From positions 558,001 to 622,000 of the forward strand of contig NZ_CP059693.1 in the NCBI RefSeq assembly GCF_028657945.1: 64,000 nucleotides of DNA. Direction: 5' to 3'. Shown in pieces: positions 8,529-19,447 of the stretch; positions within the stretch are counted from its first letter, which is position 1, and every line of letters starts with the position of its first letter. A program made the translations under genes and the position numbers. A model generated the notes under the pieces. That model saw only the letters and a list, made by a program, of their open reading frames with translations. It ran no database searches and was not told the DNA's origin. The stretch comes from Thalassomonas haliotis. GTDB lineage: Bacteria; Pseudomonadota; Gammaproteobacteria; Enterobacterales; Alteromonadaceae.

Positions 8529-10547
8529 TTAAAGCTTAAATTCCTGCACTGACTGTTGCAGCTCTTCTGCCAGACGTGCTACCTCTCCGCTTGAAGAAGC
8601 GGTTTGCTGTGAGCCGGCAGTGGTTTGTTCGGCGATAGCGACAATAGACTCCAGGTTCTCGCTGATCTCATGGGCAACCACGCTTTGCTCTTCCGCTGCG
8701 GTGGCAATTTGCGAGCTGCGGTCATAGGCTTCATGCACCGCATGGGTGATGGTTTCCAGTGCCTTATCTGCCAGTTCGCTTTGCTCGACACAGTTGGCGG
8801 CCTGGGATTTCCCGGTATCCATCACAGATACTGCCTTCTCGGCGCCGCTTTGCAGCACTTCGATCATGTTGTGGATTTCCTGGGTAGATTCCTGGGTCCG
8901 GCTGGCCAGGGTTCTGACCTCGTCGGCAACAACCGCGAAACCACGGCCTTGTTCACCGGCGCGTGCGGCTTCGATAGCGGCGTTAAGGGCCAGCAGGTTG
9001 GTCTGCTCGGCAATGCCGCGGATAACGTCAAGAATACCGCCGATAGAGGCGCTGTCTTGCTGTAGTTTATTGATGACCTGGGAGGCAGACTCCACTTCAT
9101 TGGCCAGCAATTCAATGGTTTTACGGTTATTGTCAGAAATGCCTTTGACCCGCTCGGCTTCGTCATCTGCCTGTTTGATTTCTCCCAGGGCGTCATTGGC
9201 GCTGGACAGTACGCTTTGTGAGGTACTGCTCATTTCCGTGGTAGCCGTTGCCGCCTGTTCTACCTGGTTGCGCTGCTCTTCGATGGCGGTGGTACTTTGT
9301 GCGGTAACCGCCGAAGTTTCCTCTGCCGCCGCCGCCAACTGGGTTGAGCGGCTGACGATACTTTCAATCAGGTTACGCAGGCTTTCGATCAGGGTATTAC
9401 AGTTTTTCGACAGCTGGGCAAATTCATCCTTACCTGAGTCGTCCAGTTTGCGGGATAAGTCACCGGAGGCGACGATATTAAGCATTTCATTCACCCTAAA
9501 TAACGGACGGGTAATGCTGACCAGGATATAAAAAGCGGTTCCGATCGCGATAAGGGCGGCAATAGCCGTGAACAATATGGTTGAGGTTTTACCATCGGAG
9601 ACGGCCCCGTCCACCATCTCTGCTGTGGTTGTTTTGGTTTCATTTGCCAGGGCAACTTGTTTACCCAAAATGCTGCTGGCGGAGGCGATATTGCTTTCTG
9701 CCGATGTCAGCATGTCAGTGGCCTGGGCGATGGCGTTAAGCTGGGCTTCTTTATTGGTAAAAATACTGTTGTCACCGTTGACCAGGTTGCTGACTTCACC
9801 AACAGCATCCGTGACTTCGTCGGCAACATCGGAAGCGTCATTGCTTCTTAATTCGTTGAGCACATCATCGATGGAACGGTTTAGCTCGTTATAGCTGTTG
9901 GTTAATTCTTTCTCGATTAACTGGGAAGTTTGCGCATCCAGGATATCCCGGTATTCAAAGGCCGAGCTGACAATAGAGTTTAATAAGGTTTCGGTTTGTT
10001 CTGCTAAACTGACCGCACGCTGTAACTTGGTTTCCGCCAGGTCGTGATCCGCGAGATCCAGCAATACCGTGGCGGCATCGTCGGCTTTCTCTTCCAGGGT
10101 ATCGACTTTTTCGGCTAAGGCCGTGGCTTGCTCTATGCTGATTTGCCGGTTTTGGAAGACACTGTCGACATTGCCGCTAAAGGCATTATAGACATCGTCT
10201 ACTTTACGCAGATTGGCAATTAAGTGGCTTTTATCCTGTACTAGGGCTTTTAATCTTTTTAACGCACCGGAGAATTTAGTGTTGGCGCTTTCAAAGGCTT
10301 GTTGGTTTTCTGCCAGCGGGGCAAGTTCGTTTTGGTAATAGCCCTTGAGGGTCAGGTTACCCATCTGAGTTAATTCAAGGGTAAGTTGATTGCTGCCCGC
10401 CAAGGTGGGAATGGCTAATTCGCTCATTTCCAGCGTTGAATCTTGAATTGTATTGAGGTTCTTCCATGAGATGATACTGGTTATAACCAGGAGTAAGGTA
10501 ATAATGGCAAAACCACCCTTGATTTTCATTGCCACAGTTAGATTCAT
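8529..10547 (-). CDS. Methyl-accepting chemotaxis protein
   Basis: Transmembrane chemoreceptor of 672 aa. I start at the ATG at 10547 ([12 protein letters not shown]), preceded by GGTGG; the longer frame to 10613 needs a TTG without a ribosome site. Order: first membrane helix about 8-27, periplasmic sensor of ~300 aa that is helical and rich in Gln, Glu and Leu, second helix ([20 protein letters not shown]), HAMP, then the signalling domain. The hairpin tip [20 protein letters not shown] (matching the E. coli Tsr/Tar tip) binds CheA/CheW. There is no C-terminal NWETF-like CheR tether. The ligand is unknown. Single-gene unit with its own terminator. Confidence 0.93.
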   Translation of the reverse strand: MNLTVAMKIKGGFAIITLLLVITSIISWKNLNTIQDSTLEMSELAIPTLAGSNQLTLELTQMGNLTLKGYYQNELAPLAENQQAFESANTKFSGALKRLKALVQDKSHLIANLRKVDDVYNAFSGNVDSVFQNRQISIEQATALAEKVDTLEEKADDAATVLLDLADHDLAETKLQRAVSLAEQTETLLNSIVSSAFEYRDILDAQTSQLIEKELTNSYNELNRSIDDVLNELRSNDASDVADEVTDAVGEVSNLVNGDNSIFTNKEAQLNAIAQATDMLTSAESNIASASSILGKQVALANETKTTTAEMVDGAVSDGKTSTILFTAIAALIAIGTAFYILVSITRPLFRVNEMLNIVASGDLSRKLDDSGKDEFAQLSKNCNTLIESLRNLIESIVSRSTQLAAAAEETSAVTAQSTTAIEEQRNQVEQAATATTEMSSTSQSVLSSANDALGEIKQADDEAERVKGISDNNRKTIELLANEVESASQVINKLQQDSASIGGILDVIRGIAEQTNLLALNAAIEAARAGEQGRGFAVVADEVRTLASRTQESTQEIHNMIEVLQSGAEKAVSVMDTGKSQAANCVEQSELADKALETITHAVHEAYDRSSQIATAAEEQSVVAHEISENLESIVAIAEQTTAGSQQTASSSGEVARLAEELQQSVQEFKL

Positions 10548-10731
10548 AAACACCACCAGTTGAACTTTAGAGTTAAGAATGGAGAATAAATGACTTTTAT
10601 GATCATTATTCAAATTTTTAATATGTTACAGGAATCGACAGCCCGCTGTTACTGTAATTAAGCATTTTGTCATAATTAATCATTATAACAAGCAAATCAA
10701 GGATTCCATTTTGAAATGATAGATTTTATTC

Positions 10732-11547
10732 TCAAATATGGGTGTGGGATTGCTCGGTAAACATCTGTTTGTCATGCCACCTTAAGAGGGTGAGGTGGTT
10801 ACCCCAGACACAGCCGGTGTCCAGGGCATAAAGATTGGCGTGCGGGCACTGGCCCATCAGGGAAGCCCAGTGGCCAAAAATCCAGTTGGCCGAGTTCAGG
10901 TGCTTATTGAGCTGATACCAGGGAAAAATGTCTTTCGGGGCATGCAGCGGGGTTTCTTTGCAGGCAAACTCCAATGATAAATCCTCCCGGCAGTAGCGCA
11001 TCCGCGTAAAGGCATTAATGGTGTAGCGGAATTTTTCTACTTCGCTTTTCGCCTGATGCCAGTTGTCGGGCGAGTTACCATACATCTGTTTGAGCCAGTG
11101 ATCTCTGTTGTTACTTTTGAGTTTTTCACCGGCGGATGCCGCCTGGGTGACGGCGTCTTGTATGCTCCATTGTGGCGACAAGCCGGCGTGGCTGATATAG
11201 GTTTGCTCCCCAGGCAGTTGGCGCAGCAGCGGCTGGCTGGCTAACCATAACATTAAGTCTTGCAGATCCGGAGCCTGGAGGATCTGTTCCAGCTGATCTT
11301 TGGGGTTGGCTTTTTTAATGCCGGCGGCGATGGCAAGCAAATGCAGGTCGTGGTTGCCCAGCACCATCTTGGCACTCTCTCCCAACGAGATTAAAAATCT
11401 CAGGGTTTCAAGGGACTGCGGTCCGCGGGCGACGACATCGCCGGCCAGGTATAACTGATCCTGCTCAGGATCGAAGTCGGCCTGGTTAAGCAGGCCTTTA
11501 AGTTCTTGCAAGCATCCCTGAATATCACCGACCAGATAAATAGCCAT
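10732..11547 (-). CDS. apaH: Symmetrical Ap4A hydrolase
   Basis: Hydrolyses diadenosine tetraphosphate to two ADP, and can remove Np4 caps from RNA. Metallophosphatase motifs: GDIQG (7-11), GDVVARG (36-42), GNHD (64-67), with later histidines in SHAGLSP and GHWAS. Length 271 aa (E. coli 280). It is the last gene of the lptD-surA-pdxA-rsmA-apaG-apaH operon, separated from apaG by 29 bp. No strong terminator is visible between its stop and the chemoreceptor promoter region. Confidence 0.96.
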   Translation of the reverse strand: MAIYLVGDIQGCLQELKGLLNQADFDPEQDQLYLAGDVVARGPQSLETLRFLISLGESAKMVLGNHDLHLLAIAAGIKKANPKDQLEQILQAPDLQDLMLWLASQPLLRQLPGEQTYISHAGLSPQWSIQDAVTQAASAGEKLKSNNRDHWLKQMYGNSPDNWHQAKSEVEKFRYTINAFTRMRYCREDLSLEFACKETPLHAPKDIFPWYQLNKHLNSANWIFGHWASLMGQCPHANLYALDTGCVWGNHLTLLRWHDKQMFTEQSHTHI

Positions 11548-11576
11548 ATTAACTCTTCCTGCTTTCCCTGCCCCGG

Positions 11577-12011
11577 CTAATTGAGAATGTTAGGCATGGC
11601 CAGGCGGAACACCGGGATTTCTGCCCTAAGGGCTTGTCCCTGCGGATTTTGCAGTTGATAATAACCCTGCATGGTCCCCAGGGGGGTTTTAAACACTGAA
11701 CCGCTGGTATAGCTGAAGCTGGTGCCGGGTAAAATATCCGGGGTCTGGCCAACAACCCCTTCACCTTCTACTGTACTGGTTTCACCATTGGCATCTGTGA
11801 TTAACCAGCTCCGAGCCAGCAGTTTTACCGCCTGTTCACTGTTGTTAGTGATGGTGATAGTGTAACTGAAGGCATAAGCCTGTTCATGCGGCAATGACTG
11901 CTCAGGTAAATAAGCGGTTTTGGTGCTGACACTTATCTTTGGGCAAACATCACCACCGGGGCCTGCCGGCGTATCTGATGCCTGGTTCGAGCGGGTATTG
12001 CATTCATTCAT
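11577..12011 (-). CDS. apaG: ApaG (DUF525) protein
   Basis: Small beta-sandwich protein of fibronectin-III type; E. coli ApaG is 125 aa and its role is not settled. The ATG at 12011 follows AAGG at about 9 nt and gives 144 aa; the longer frame to 12062 would run into rsmA. Typical sequence: AYAFSYTITITNNSEQAVKLLARSWLITDANG and the late VFKTPLGTMQGYYQL motif. The N-terminal ~20 residues (rich in Asn, Gly and Pro) are longer than in E. coli and look unstructured. It lies 13 bp after rsmA. Confidence 0.95.
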   Translation of the reverse strand: MNECNTRSNQASDTPAGPGGDVCPKISVSTKTAYLPEQSLPHEQAYAFSYTITITNNSEQAVKLLARSWLITDANGETSTVEGEGVVGQTPDILPGTSFSYTSGSVFKTPLGTMQGYYQLQNPQGQALRAEIPVFRLAMPNILN

Positions 12012-12024
12012 CACTATAACCTTG

Positions 12025-12837
12025 TTATGACTGTGGCGGGTGGTCAACGATAAAGTTGGCAAGGCGGATATATTGATCCAGGCTGAGGTTTTCAGGCCTT
12101 AGTCCCGGGTCTATCTCTAAACTTTGCAGCTGCTCGGCGCTCAATAATTTTTTAAAGCTGTTGCGTATGGTTTTTCTGCGCTGGTTAAAAGCAGCCAGGC
12201 ACACCTGGTTCAGGGCCGCGATATCCTTGACCGGATTTTTAATTTCTTTATGGGGCACCAGGCGTACTATGGCCGAGTCGACCTTAGGCGCCGGCTTAAA
12301 GGCTTCCGGACCGATTTCCATTACCGGGATCACCTGGCACTGGTATTGGGTCATGATAGACAACCGGCCGTAAGCCTTGGAGTTCTCTCCCGACGCCATA
12401 CGTTCCACGACTTCTTTTTGCAGCATAAAATGCATATCTTTGACTTTATCTTTAAAGGTCAAAAGATGGAAAATCAGCGGTGTGGAAATATTATAGGGTA
12501 GGTTGCCAAAGATACGTAACGGCTTGTCCGGAGTCGCCAGTTGGGCGAAATCGAATTTTAGCGCATCGGTTTCATGTATGGTCAGGTGCGGCGCCAAAAA
12601 AGGATGGTGGCGCAACCTGTGGGCAAGATCCCGGTCGAGTTCCACCACGGATAACTTACCGGCGCGCTCGATCACCGGCTCGGTTAAGGCCCCTAATCCC
12701 GGCCCGATTTCAATCAGGTTTTCGCCCGGCTCGGGATTGATGGCATCAACAATCTGACTGATGACGGCATCGTTGTGTAAGAAGTTTTGGCCGAAGCGTT
12801 TTTTGGCCTGATGGCCTAAATGTGAATTTTTGCTCAT
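12025..12837 (-). CDS. rsmA: 16S rRNA dimethyladenosine transferase
   Basis: Also called KsgA. Dimethylates A1518 and A1519 in the 3' hairpin of 16S rRNA with SAM, a late 30S quality-control step; loss gives kasugamycin resistance. Motifs: KKRFGQNFL (12-20), SAM-binding EIGPGLG (43-49), VVELDRD (64-70) and catalytic NLPY (112-115). 270 aa (E. coli 273). Its start overlaps the pdxA stop by 4 bp, so the two are translationally coupled. Confidence 0.97.
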   Translation of the reverse strand: MSKNSHLGHQAKKRFGQNFLHNDAVISQIVDAINPEPGENLIEIGPGLGALTEPVIERAGKLSVVELDRDLAHRLRHHPFLAPHLTIHETDALKFDFAQLATPDKPLRIFGNLPYNISTPLIFHLLTFKDKVKDMHFMLQKEVVERMASGENSKAYGRLSIMTQYQCQVIPVMEIGPEAFKPAPKVDSAIVRLVPHKEIKNPVKDIAALNQVCLAAFNQRRKTIRNSFKKLLSAEQLQSLEIDPGLRPENLSLDQYIRLANFIVDHPPQS

Positions 12838-13817
12838 GATTTGTTATTTACTAAGTGAATGGCATTAGACATGGCTTCAATAAAGCTGCCGGAATCCGCC
12901 TGGCCGGTTGCCGCCAGTTCCAGTGCCGTGCCGTGGTCAACGGAAGTGCGGATAAAAGGTAAACCTAAGGTGATATTAACGGAAGCACCAAACCCTTTGT
13001 ATTTAAGTACCGGTAAGCCCTGGTCATGATACATGGTCAAAATGGCATCCGCCTGGCTTAGGTATTTTTCCTGAAAAATGGTATCCGCCGGCAGCGGCCC
13101 GATAATATTAATGCCTTCGTCTCGTAATTCTTCGAAAGCAGGGATGATGGTTTCAATTTCTTCGCCGCCGAGATGGCCGTTTTCACCGGCATGCGGGTTT
13201 AAACCGCAGGCATAAATGGCCGGGTTTTTGATGCCGAACTTTTCGATCAAATCCCGGTGCAAAATACGGGTGACTTTTTGCAGCCTTTCTGTGGTAATGG
13301 CTTTGGCGACATAGGCCAGCGGAATATGGGTGGTGACCAGGGCAACCCGCAAGCCTTCTGTGGCCAGCATCATCACCACATCGCTGCAATTGGCCTGGTG
13401 GGCAAAATATTCGGTATGGCCGCTAAAAGGGATGCCGGCCTGGTTAATCAACCCTTTGTGTACCGGGCCGGTGACGATAGCATCAAATTCGCCGGAGATA
13501 TTTTTCTCGCTGGCAATGCGCAAACTTTCTACCACGTAATGGCCATTGTCCGGGTTGAGTTCTCCGGGCAGACAAGGGGCGGCCAGTTCCAGCGGTAAAA
13601 TGGTCAAGGTGCCGGCCTGTTGCGGTGATGCGCTCGCGCTTGCGTCGTACTGTGTTAACTCAAGCGGCAATTGCAGCTGTTTCGCCCGTTCAAGCAAGAG
13701 CTCGGCAGAGGCGATAACCACCACTTGTACCGGCCAGGCTTGCTGGGCAATAGCGATAACCAGGTCGGGGCCAATACCCGCAGGCTCACCCGGGGTAATG
13801 GCAATACGTTTAGTCAT
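12834..13817 (-). CDS. pdxA: 4-hydroxythreonine-4-phosphate dehydrogenase
   Basis: NAD-dependent enzyme of the DXP-dependent pyridoxal-phosphate pathway. 327 aa (E. coli 329). Characteristic stretches: [12 protein letters not shown] near the N-terminus, [22 protein letters not shown], the metal-binding [12 protein letters not shown] and the late [15 protein letters not shown]. Its start overlaps the surA stop and its stop overlaps the rsmA start, so it is tightly packed in the operon. Confidence 0.97.
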   Translation of the reverse strand: MTKRIAITPGEPAGIGPDLVIAIAQQAWPVQVVVIASAELLLERAKQLQLPLELTQYDASASASPQQAGTLTILPLELAAPCLPGELNPDNGHYVVESLRIASEKNISGEFDAIVTGPVHKGLINQAGIPFSGHTEYFAHQANCSDVVMMLATEGLRVALVTTHIPLAYVAKAITTERLQKVTRILHRDLIEKFGIKNPAIYACGLNPHAGENGHLGGEEIETIIPAFEELRDEGINIIGPLPADTIFQEKYLSQADAILTMYHDQGLPVLKYKGFGASVNITLGLPFIRTSVDHGTALELAATGQADSGSFIEAMSNAIHLVNNKS

Positions 13818-15118
13818 TATTTCTCTTCCAGATCAAATACTTCTATATGCGCTTGATCTCGGGTTTCTTTGATCCAACGGGCGCTTTCCATGCCGGCTTT
13901 ACGGTTGTAGAGCAGTTGGTAAGCCCGGTTTTCATTCATTTTTTCGGTAGCATCAAGGGTACGGCGGCCGGTTAACTGCACCAGGTGCCAGCCAAACGAG
14001 GAACGAAACGGTTTGTGGTATTCGTTGATATCCAGCCTGGCCAGTGCGTCTTTAAAGGCCGGATCATAGCTGCCGGGATCGGCCCAGCCAAGATCGCCGC
14101 CCTTGACTGAGGTGGGGCCTTCGGAATGTTCTTTGGCCAATTCGGCAAAATCTGCTTCACCGGCGTTGAGTTTATCCAGGAAGCCCTGCAGCATTTCTTC
14201 CGCCTTGGCTTCGCTTAAAATTACCGAAGGTTTGATCAGAATATGGCGCGACTCTACTTCCTCGACTTCCACCACTTCTTTACCGCGGATATCCATGACT
14301 TTGACGATACTAAAACCTAATCCGGTACGGATAGGGCCTAATACGGTGCCTTTGTCTTTGCCGTCGATGATTTCGGAAAACAGGGTCGGCATTTCATTGA
14401 TGGTTTTCCAGCCAAGATCACCCCCTTTCAGGGCGTTGCTGTCACTGGATGAGGCAATGGCGATTTTGGCAAAGTCTGAACCGTTATCCAGCAGCTCGAT
14501 CACTTTATCGGCGCGGGTTTTGGCGGCATTGATATCTTCCTGGTTCGGTTCTGCCGGGAAGGCGATCAGGATATGGCCAAGCTGGTATTCAACCTCATTG
14601 GTGCTTTGTTCTTTCATCATTTTCAGCAGGTTGCCGACTTCTTGCGGGGAAATATATACACGGCGGTGAACGCTGGCGCGGCGTACTTCGCCGGAAATCA
14701 GCTCGGTACGCACACTCTCCCGGTATTGTTCATATTCCAGGCCGTCGGCGATGATATTTTCACGAAACTGCTCCAGGGAAATATTGTTGTCCCGGGCCAT
14801 ATTGGTCAAGGTTTCATCGAGCTGGGCATCGCTGACTTGAATACCCATACGTTCGCCGATTTGCAGGATTAAACTGTCGTTGATCAGTTTGTCCATTACC
14901 TGAACCCGCAGGGCGTTGTCTGACGGCAGATCCTGGTTATTGTTTTTTGCCTGCTGCTTAATGCTTTGGATCAAGTCCTGCACTTCTGACTCAAGCACAA
15001 CCCCGCTATTGGCAACGGCAGCTATCCTGTCGAGCGGAACTTCTTCTGCCTGCAGGTTTAGGGCAACACCAAAAAATAATGATGAAGCCAATGTTAACAA
15101 CTTAAATGAATTTTTCAT
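13817..15118 (-). CDS. surA: Periplasmic chaperone SurA
   Basis: Chaperone and peptidyl-prolyl isomerase that escorts outer-membrane proteins to the BAM machine. 433 aa (E. coli 428). Signal peptide at 1-24 ([18 protein letters not shown], then EEVPLDR). The helical SurA N-domain follows ([20 protein letters not shown]), then two parvulin domains at about 175-275 (GHILIAFP) and 285-390 (SRHILIKPS), and a C-terminal helix. It is 17 bp downstream of lptD, one of its important clients. Confidence 0.97.
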   Translation of the reverse strand: MKNSFKLLTLASSLFFGVALNLQAEEVPLDRIAAVANSGVVLESEVQDLIQSIKQQAKNNNQDLPSDNALRVQVMDKLINDSLILQIGERMGIQVSDAQLDETLTNMARDNNISLEQFRENIIADGLEYEQYRESVRTELISGEVRRASVHRRVYISPQEVGNLLKMMKEQSTNEVEYQLGHILIAFPAEPNQEDINAAKTRADKVIELLDNGSDFAKIAIASSSDSNALKGGDLGWKTINEMPTLFSEIIDGKDKGTVLGPIRTGLGFSIVKVMDIRGKEVVEVEEVESRHILIKPSVILSEAKAEEMLQGFLDKLNAGEADFAELAKEHSEGPTSVKGGDLGWADPGSYDPAFKDALARLDINEYHKPFRSSFGWHLVQLTGRRTLDATEKMNENRAYQLLYNRKAGMESARWIKETRDQAHIEVFDLEEK

Positions 15119-15135
15119 GTATAAAATAATCTTGA

Positions 15136-17412
15136 TTAATTATTGAGAAAATACGGACGTTTATAACCGAATATACTCGAGTTAAACATATCTTGTCTGC
15201 CAACGGTTGAATCCTGGCCGCCAAACCCTTTCTGGAACTTTATCATAAAACCGCTGTTAAATTCATCGCGGTTTTCATTAATAAAGTCTTGCTCGTCGAT
15301 ATTAGTGTTGATTTGCCTTTGGTAGATAAAACGCACCCGCCAGCAGCAGCTTTCATATTCCAATCCCGCATAAGACTCAATGCTGCGATTTTGTTGAAGA
15401 TCTTGAGTGATCCGGCCAACAAAGGTCCAGTTTTTATCTATCGAGGTACTGCCAAGCAATGAAATTTGTTCCAGTGTAGAGTCTGAGACATTACGACTAT
15501 ACCTATGGTTCAATTGGATCAGCTGATTTTCATTAAACTGGTAATCGAGATTTACCTGGCTTTTATCTGTGACATTGGTGGTGGTATTGTACTGGATATC
15601 GCCGCTTAACTGCCATTGGTGGTTAATGCGGTAGAATAAATCCGCCGCCAGGGCCGATTTATTGGCGGAAATGCCCAGGTCATCGTCGGCGGCAAAGTTA
15701 CTGTTGTTGAGATAAACTATGCCCCCGAGGCTTGCCCGGAACAGCTCCTGGTGTGACCGGCTTAAGATTCGGCTGGTAACCCCCCAGGACACCTGGTTGG
15801 CATGGGCTATTCTGTCTAAACCGCTGTAACGGCGATCCCTGAATAAGCCGTTGTAGTCATCCTGCAACCTGGCGGTATCATAAACGGCGATATCGCTTTG
15901 GTCCTTATCCGGAATATACAAATACTGCAACTGAGGCTCAAAGGTCTGGGTTAAGCCCTGACCGAAGGCCTGGAGGTCGCGGTCGAAGTTGATGCCGCCG
16001 TGAAAGCGGACTTTTGGCAGGGTTCTGCTGACGGTTTCTTCAAAATCATCCGTCTCTAAGATATCTTCCTGCTGATAATAGGTTTGCAGCAGTTTTAACT
16101 CGGAATTAAGGAACCAGGCGGGGCTGGTGAGGGGGAAGTTAAATCCTGCCTCGACGTGGTAGCGGTTTGCCTTGGGTTGGGCCTTATTCGGGGTTTCAAA
16201 CCGGGTCAGTTCGGAATAGACCTCGAACTGGCCGTTTAACAACGGCAGCGGTTGCTGGCTGGCTATCTCAATTTGCGGCAAGGTTTTGTAACTGTGTTGG
16301 TGATTGCCCAAAACTTCAAAATCCTGCAGTTTAAAGGTGGTTTGCCAGTTTTCGCCAAAATAGGACAATTCGCCTACCTGGTATAAATAGGCGTCATTGG
16401 CCTTGTATTCGTCACTGCCGATATCTACCAGGTAGTTATCATCACTGATGGTGGTGTAGTCGATATAAGCGCGAAAACGATCTGAGAAGGTACCGCTATG
16501 CTGATAACGGGCCAGGTAACGGGGATCATTATTGGCGTTGAGTTCATTATCCTGGTTCAGGTATTCCAGGTTGATTTTTCCGGATTGCAGATCGGCAAGA
16601 TAGCGAAATTCCGTCAGCAGTTGAGTGCCGCGTTTAGACATATAACGCGGGGTGATGGTCGCATCCAGGTTTTCGGCAATATTCCAGTAAAAAGGAATGG
16701 CAACCTCAACCCCGGAGCTGCCGGAAGAGCTGAACTGGGGTTCGAGTAAACCGGATTTACGGGCACTGGTGACCGGATAATTAAAATAAGGCAGATAAAA
16801 GACCGGCACCCCGAATAATTTCAGCCGGGCATGGTAAGCTTCGACATAATTTTCTTCCACCGAGAGATTGATGGCCGCGGCTTTGATTTGCCAGTCGGGT
16901 ACTTCACCGAGACAGGCAGTATAGGTGGAGTCAATCATGCTCAACTCACCGTCTTTGTTGACTATGATAGCACCTGCTTCCCCTTTACCCGGGCTATTGA
17001 CCAGCTGGTAGGAAGTCTTGGTTAACTGGGTTGATTGCGTCTCGTCACTGGCATCGAGCGTGCCGGCAAAGACATTGACCATATCATTTTGAAAGTGAAT
17101 ATTACCTTTGGCGTTAAAAGACTCCGATTGACGGTTCACTTCCAATTCATCTGCCTTAATACGGTGTTCCTGATTGATCAGGGTGACATCGCCGGTGAAC
17201 TTTGCCACCTGGTTTTTTACCAGGCTGGTATGGTCGGCGACAATTTTAATGGTTTGGCCTTCACTTGCCTTATATCCGGGCGCCAGCTGGGGGTAAGCCG
17301 GGGGAAAACATTGCGGCGCCGGGCTTGGCGTGGTTGCTGAGGTTTCGGCGGCAACAGCTCCTGAAAAAAACAGGCAATAATAAGCAGAGAAAACTTTACG
17401 AGAAAATGGCAT
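15136..17412 (-). CDS. lptD: LPS-assembly outer-membrane protein LptD
   Basis: Final component of LPS export, forming with LptE the outer-membrane translocon. 758 aa (E. coli 784). Signal peptide ends near AVAAETS (19-25); the OstA/LptA-like jellyroll spans about 55-160 and the beta-barrel the rest. The four cysteines for the two interlocking disulfides are present: C35, C167 and the adjacent pair C689-C690 ([10 protein letters not shown]), in the C-CC pattern known from E. coli. First gene of its operon, divergent from amgK over 163 bp, as in Pseudomonas. Confidence 0.96.
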   Translation of the reverse strand: MPFSRKVFSAYYCLFFSGAVAAETSATTPSPAPQCFPPAYPQLAPGYKASEGQTIKIVADHTSLVKNQVAKFTGDVTLINQEHRIKADELEVNRQSESFNAKGNIHFQNDMVNVFAGTLDASDETQSTQLTKTSYQLVNSPGKGEAGAIIVNKDGELSMIDSTYTACLGEVPDWQIKAAAINLSVEENYVEAYHARLKLFGVPVFYLPYFNYPVTSARKSGLLEPQFSSSGSSGVEVAIPFYWNIAENLDATITPRYMSKRGTQLLTEFRYLADLQSGKINLEYLNQDNELNANNDPRYLARYQHSGTFSDRFRAYIDYTTISDDNYLVDIGSDEYKANDAYLYQVGELSYFGENWQTTFKLQDFEVLGNHQHSYKTLPQIEIASQQPLPLLNGQFEVYSELTRFETPNKAQPKANRYHVEAGFNFPLTSPAWFLNSELKLLQTYYQQEDILETDDFEETVSRTLPKVRFHGGINFDRDLQAFGQGLTQTFEPQLQYLYIPDKDQSDIAVYDTARLQDDYNGLFRDRRYSGLDRIAHANQVSWGVTSRILSRSHQELFRASLGGIVYLNNSNFAADDDLGISANKSALAADLFYRINHQWQLSGDIQYNTTTNVTDKSQVNLDYQFNENQLIQLNHRYSRNVSDSTLEQISLLGSTSIDKNWTFVGRITQDLQQNRSIESYAGLEYESCCWRVRFIYQRQINTNIDEQDFINENRDEFNSGFMIKFQKGFGGQDSTVGRQDMFNSSIFGYKRPYFLNN

Positions 17413-17575
17413 TTAGAGTCCGGAAATAATAATGATAATATGGTGATTATTAATATTTATATAAGTTTAAGCCGATGAAATGCGGTATTTTACTGCATAA
17501 CTTGGATATGATATAGCAATTTTCATTATCCTGCTAATTGGTTATATTGGGCTTTTTGTTAAAAAGGGTAAAACT

Positions 17576-18628
17576 TTGTCGGTAAATTCAAGAGAAACAG
17601 GGCTAACTAGCTGGTTATGCCGGGTATTTGCGGTGGCAAAAGTCAGCTTGCAAGCTATGAATGGTGATGCCGGTTTTCGTCAATATTACCGCTTTAAGCT
17701 CGAGGGCGTCTCTTATATTGCGGTGGATGCGCCACCGCAATATTCCAATAACCAGGCGTTTGTGGCTGTCGGGCAGGGCCTGGCAGAAAACGGCATCGAA
17801 GTACCGGAGATCAAAGCCAAAGATCTGGAGCTGGGCTTTTTTTGTTTGACCGACTTTGGCGATACCTTGCTGGCAACTGTGTTGTCTGCTGATAATATGC
17901 AGGCTTATTACCGCCAGGCGATAGACTTGTTGCCGGTTATTGCCAATAGCCAACCGGCCGGAGAGTATATTTTACCCGACTATGACAGGGCATTTATTGA
18001 CCTTGAATTGTCGATATTTACCGAGTGGTTGCTTGAAAAGCACTTAAATATCCACTTATCGCCACAAGCGCTGGATAAATTGCGGGCCTGCTTTGATATT
18101 TTAATCGACTCTGCCCTGGCGCAGCCGCAGGTGACCATGCACAGGGATTACCACAGCCGTAATATCATGTTATTGGATAATAACAGCTTAGGTATTATCG
18201 ATTTTCAGGACGCAGTAACCGGGCCGGTCACCTATGATCTGGTCTCGTTATTACGGGATTGTTACCTGCGCTGGCCGCAGCAGTTGATCAGCCCGTTGTT
18301 TGAATATTATTGCGATTTGATCACTAAGAGCCTGGAGTTGCCTCCGGCGAATGCGGCTACCTGGCAGCGTTGGTTTGACTTGATGGGGCTGCAGCGTCAC
18401 CTGAAAGCCAGTGGTATTTTTGCCCGTTTATATCACAGGGATAATAAACCGGGTTATTTAAAAGATATTCCTTTGACCCTGGCTTATATCCGGGATATCA
18501 GTGGTCGCTATAGTGAATTGGCAGATCTGCACCTGTTAATAGCCGAGCAGGTATTGCCGGCATTGGCCGCCGATAAGCAAAATTTTGAGCAAGAGGCTTT
18601 GCTGACCCCTGCCGACGATGAACAATAA
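17576..18628 (+). CDS. amgK: N-acetylmuramate/N-acetylglucosamine kinase AmgK
   Basis: Anomeric sugar kinase that phosphorylates MurNAc at C1 in the cell-wall recycling route bypassing de novo UDP-MurNAc synthesis. Aminoglycoside-phosphotransferase fold: catalytic loop HRDYHSRN (189-196) and metal-binding DFQDA (209-213). The start is TTG at 17576, with AAGGGT upstream; no nearby ATG preserves the N-terminal region. It is followed after 15 bp by murU, the known partner, and is divergent from lptD as in Pseudomonas putida, which strengthens the call over a generic phosphotransferase. Confidence 0.9.
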   Translation: MSVNSRETGLTSWLCRVFAVAKVSLQAMNGDAGFRQYYRFKLEGVSYIAVDAPPQYSNNQAFVAVGQGLAENGIEVPEIKAKDLELGFFCLTDFGDTLLATVLSADNMQAYYRQAIDLLPVIANSQPAGEYILPDYDRAFIDLELSIFTEWLLEKHLNIHLSPQALDKLRACFDILIDSALAQPQVTMHRDYHSRNIMLLDNNSLGIIDFQDAVTGPVTYDLVSLLRDCYLRWPQQLISPLFEYYCDLITKSLELPPANAATWQRWFDLMGLQRHLKASGIFARLYHRDNKPGYLKDIPLTLAYIRDISGRYSELADLHLLIAEQVLPALAADKQNFEQEALLTPADDEQ

Positions 18629-18643
18629 GAGAATGAAATTACC

Positions 18644-19360
18644 ATGAAAGCTATGATTTTGGCGGCAGGCCGGGGAGAGCGCATGAAGCCCTTAACCGAT
18701 ACTTGCCCTAAACCTATGTTAACCGTGCACGGCAAGCCATTGATTGAGTATCATATAGAACGTCTGGTGGCTGCCGGGATCACTGAGATAGTGATTAATC
18801 ATGCCTGGCTGGGGCAGCAAATAGAAGCCTATCTGGGGGACGGCAACCGCTGGCATGCCGATATTCGCTACAGCGCCGAAACAAATGGTGCGCTGGAAAC
18901 GGCTGGCGGCATAGCAAATGCCTTGCCTTTATTGGGGCAGGAAGCTTTCTGGCTGGTTAACGGCGATGTCTTTACTTCTTTTGACTTTAAAAAATCTCCC
19001 CGGCTTACTCAGGAGCAGTTGGCCCATCTGTTTCTGGTGAATAACCCCGAGCACAATCCCAAAGGGGATTTTGCGATATCAGAGGGAATGCTGGATAACT
19101 TGTCTGAAAATAAGGCGCAGCAGCAAAGTTATACTTATAGTGGCATTGCGATATTTAAACCGGCGTTTTTTCAGCGGCCGTGTTTTGTGTCTGAAGCTGA
19201 CCGCTCAGGGCTAGCTGCTGTGATGCCCTTGGGGCCCTTGCTGCGCGAAGGCGCGAAACAGCAAAAAATAACTGCCGGTATATTATCCGGCAGCTGGACC
19301 GACGTGGGGACGCCTGAACGTTTGGCCCTGCTCAACAAAGACACTCAAGCTGTGTCGTAA
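18644..19360 (+). CDS. murU: MurNAc-1-phosphate uridylyltransferase MurU
   Basis: Nucleotidyltransferase that makes UDP-MurNAc from MurNAc-1-P and UTP, the step after AmgK. The N-terminal signature MILAAGRGERMKPLTDTCPK matches the family GxGxRMxPLT-x-PK pattern. VNGDVFTSFDF contains the metal-binding aspartate and SWTDVGTPERL the C-terminal motif. 238 aa, normal for MurU (about 223-240) and shorter than sugar-nucleotide pyrophosphorylases. Fosfomycin tolerance is a known consequence of this bypass in pseudomonads. Confidence 0.9.
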   Translation: MKAMILAAGRGERMKPLTDTCPKPMLTVHGKPLIEYHIERLVAAGITEIVINHAWLGQQIEAYLGDGNRWHADIRYSAETNGALETAGGIANALPLLGQEAFWLVNGDVFTSFDFKKSPRLTQEQLAHLFLVNNPEHNPKGDFAISEGMLDNLSENKAQQQSYTYSGIAIFKPAFFQRPCFVSEADRSGLAAVMPLGPLLREGAKQQKITAGILSGSWTDVGTPERLALLNKDTQAVS

Positions 19361-19389
19361 ACGGTTTAACTGGATATAAATAGTAGTGA

Positions 19390-19430
19390 GACGGCAATAG
19401 CCGGATAACCCCGGCGATTATGATGCCGTC
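19390..19430 (+). other. Nested hairpin in the djlA leader
   Basis: Outer arms GACGGCA (19390-19396) and TGCCGTC (19424-19430) are perfect complements. Inside, GCCGG (19400-19404) pairs with CCGGC (19411-19415). No T-run follows, so it is not a terminator by itself. It ends directly before AAAGGA, the djlA ribosome site. Confidence 0.5.
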
Positions 19431-19447
19431 AAAGGAAAAAAGAACGT

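Noticed and set aside
8746-9531. Long open frame (261 codons) antisense to the chemoreceptor gene
   Set aside because: Ser/Leu/Ala-rich translation with no domain; it mirrors the codon usage of the real minus-strand gene with its HAMP and signalling domains.
17414-17450. Fur-box-like sequence between lptD and amgK (AATAATGATAAT...TGATTATT)
   Set aside because: Only about 11 of 19 consensus positions match, in an AT-rich stretch, and neither gene is a usual Fur target.
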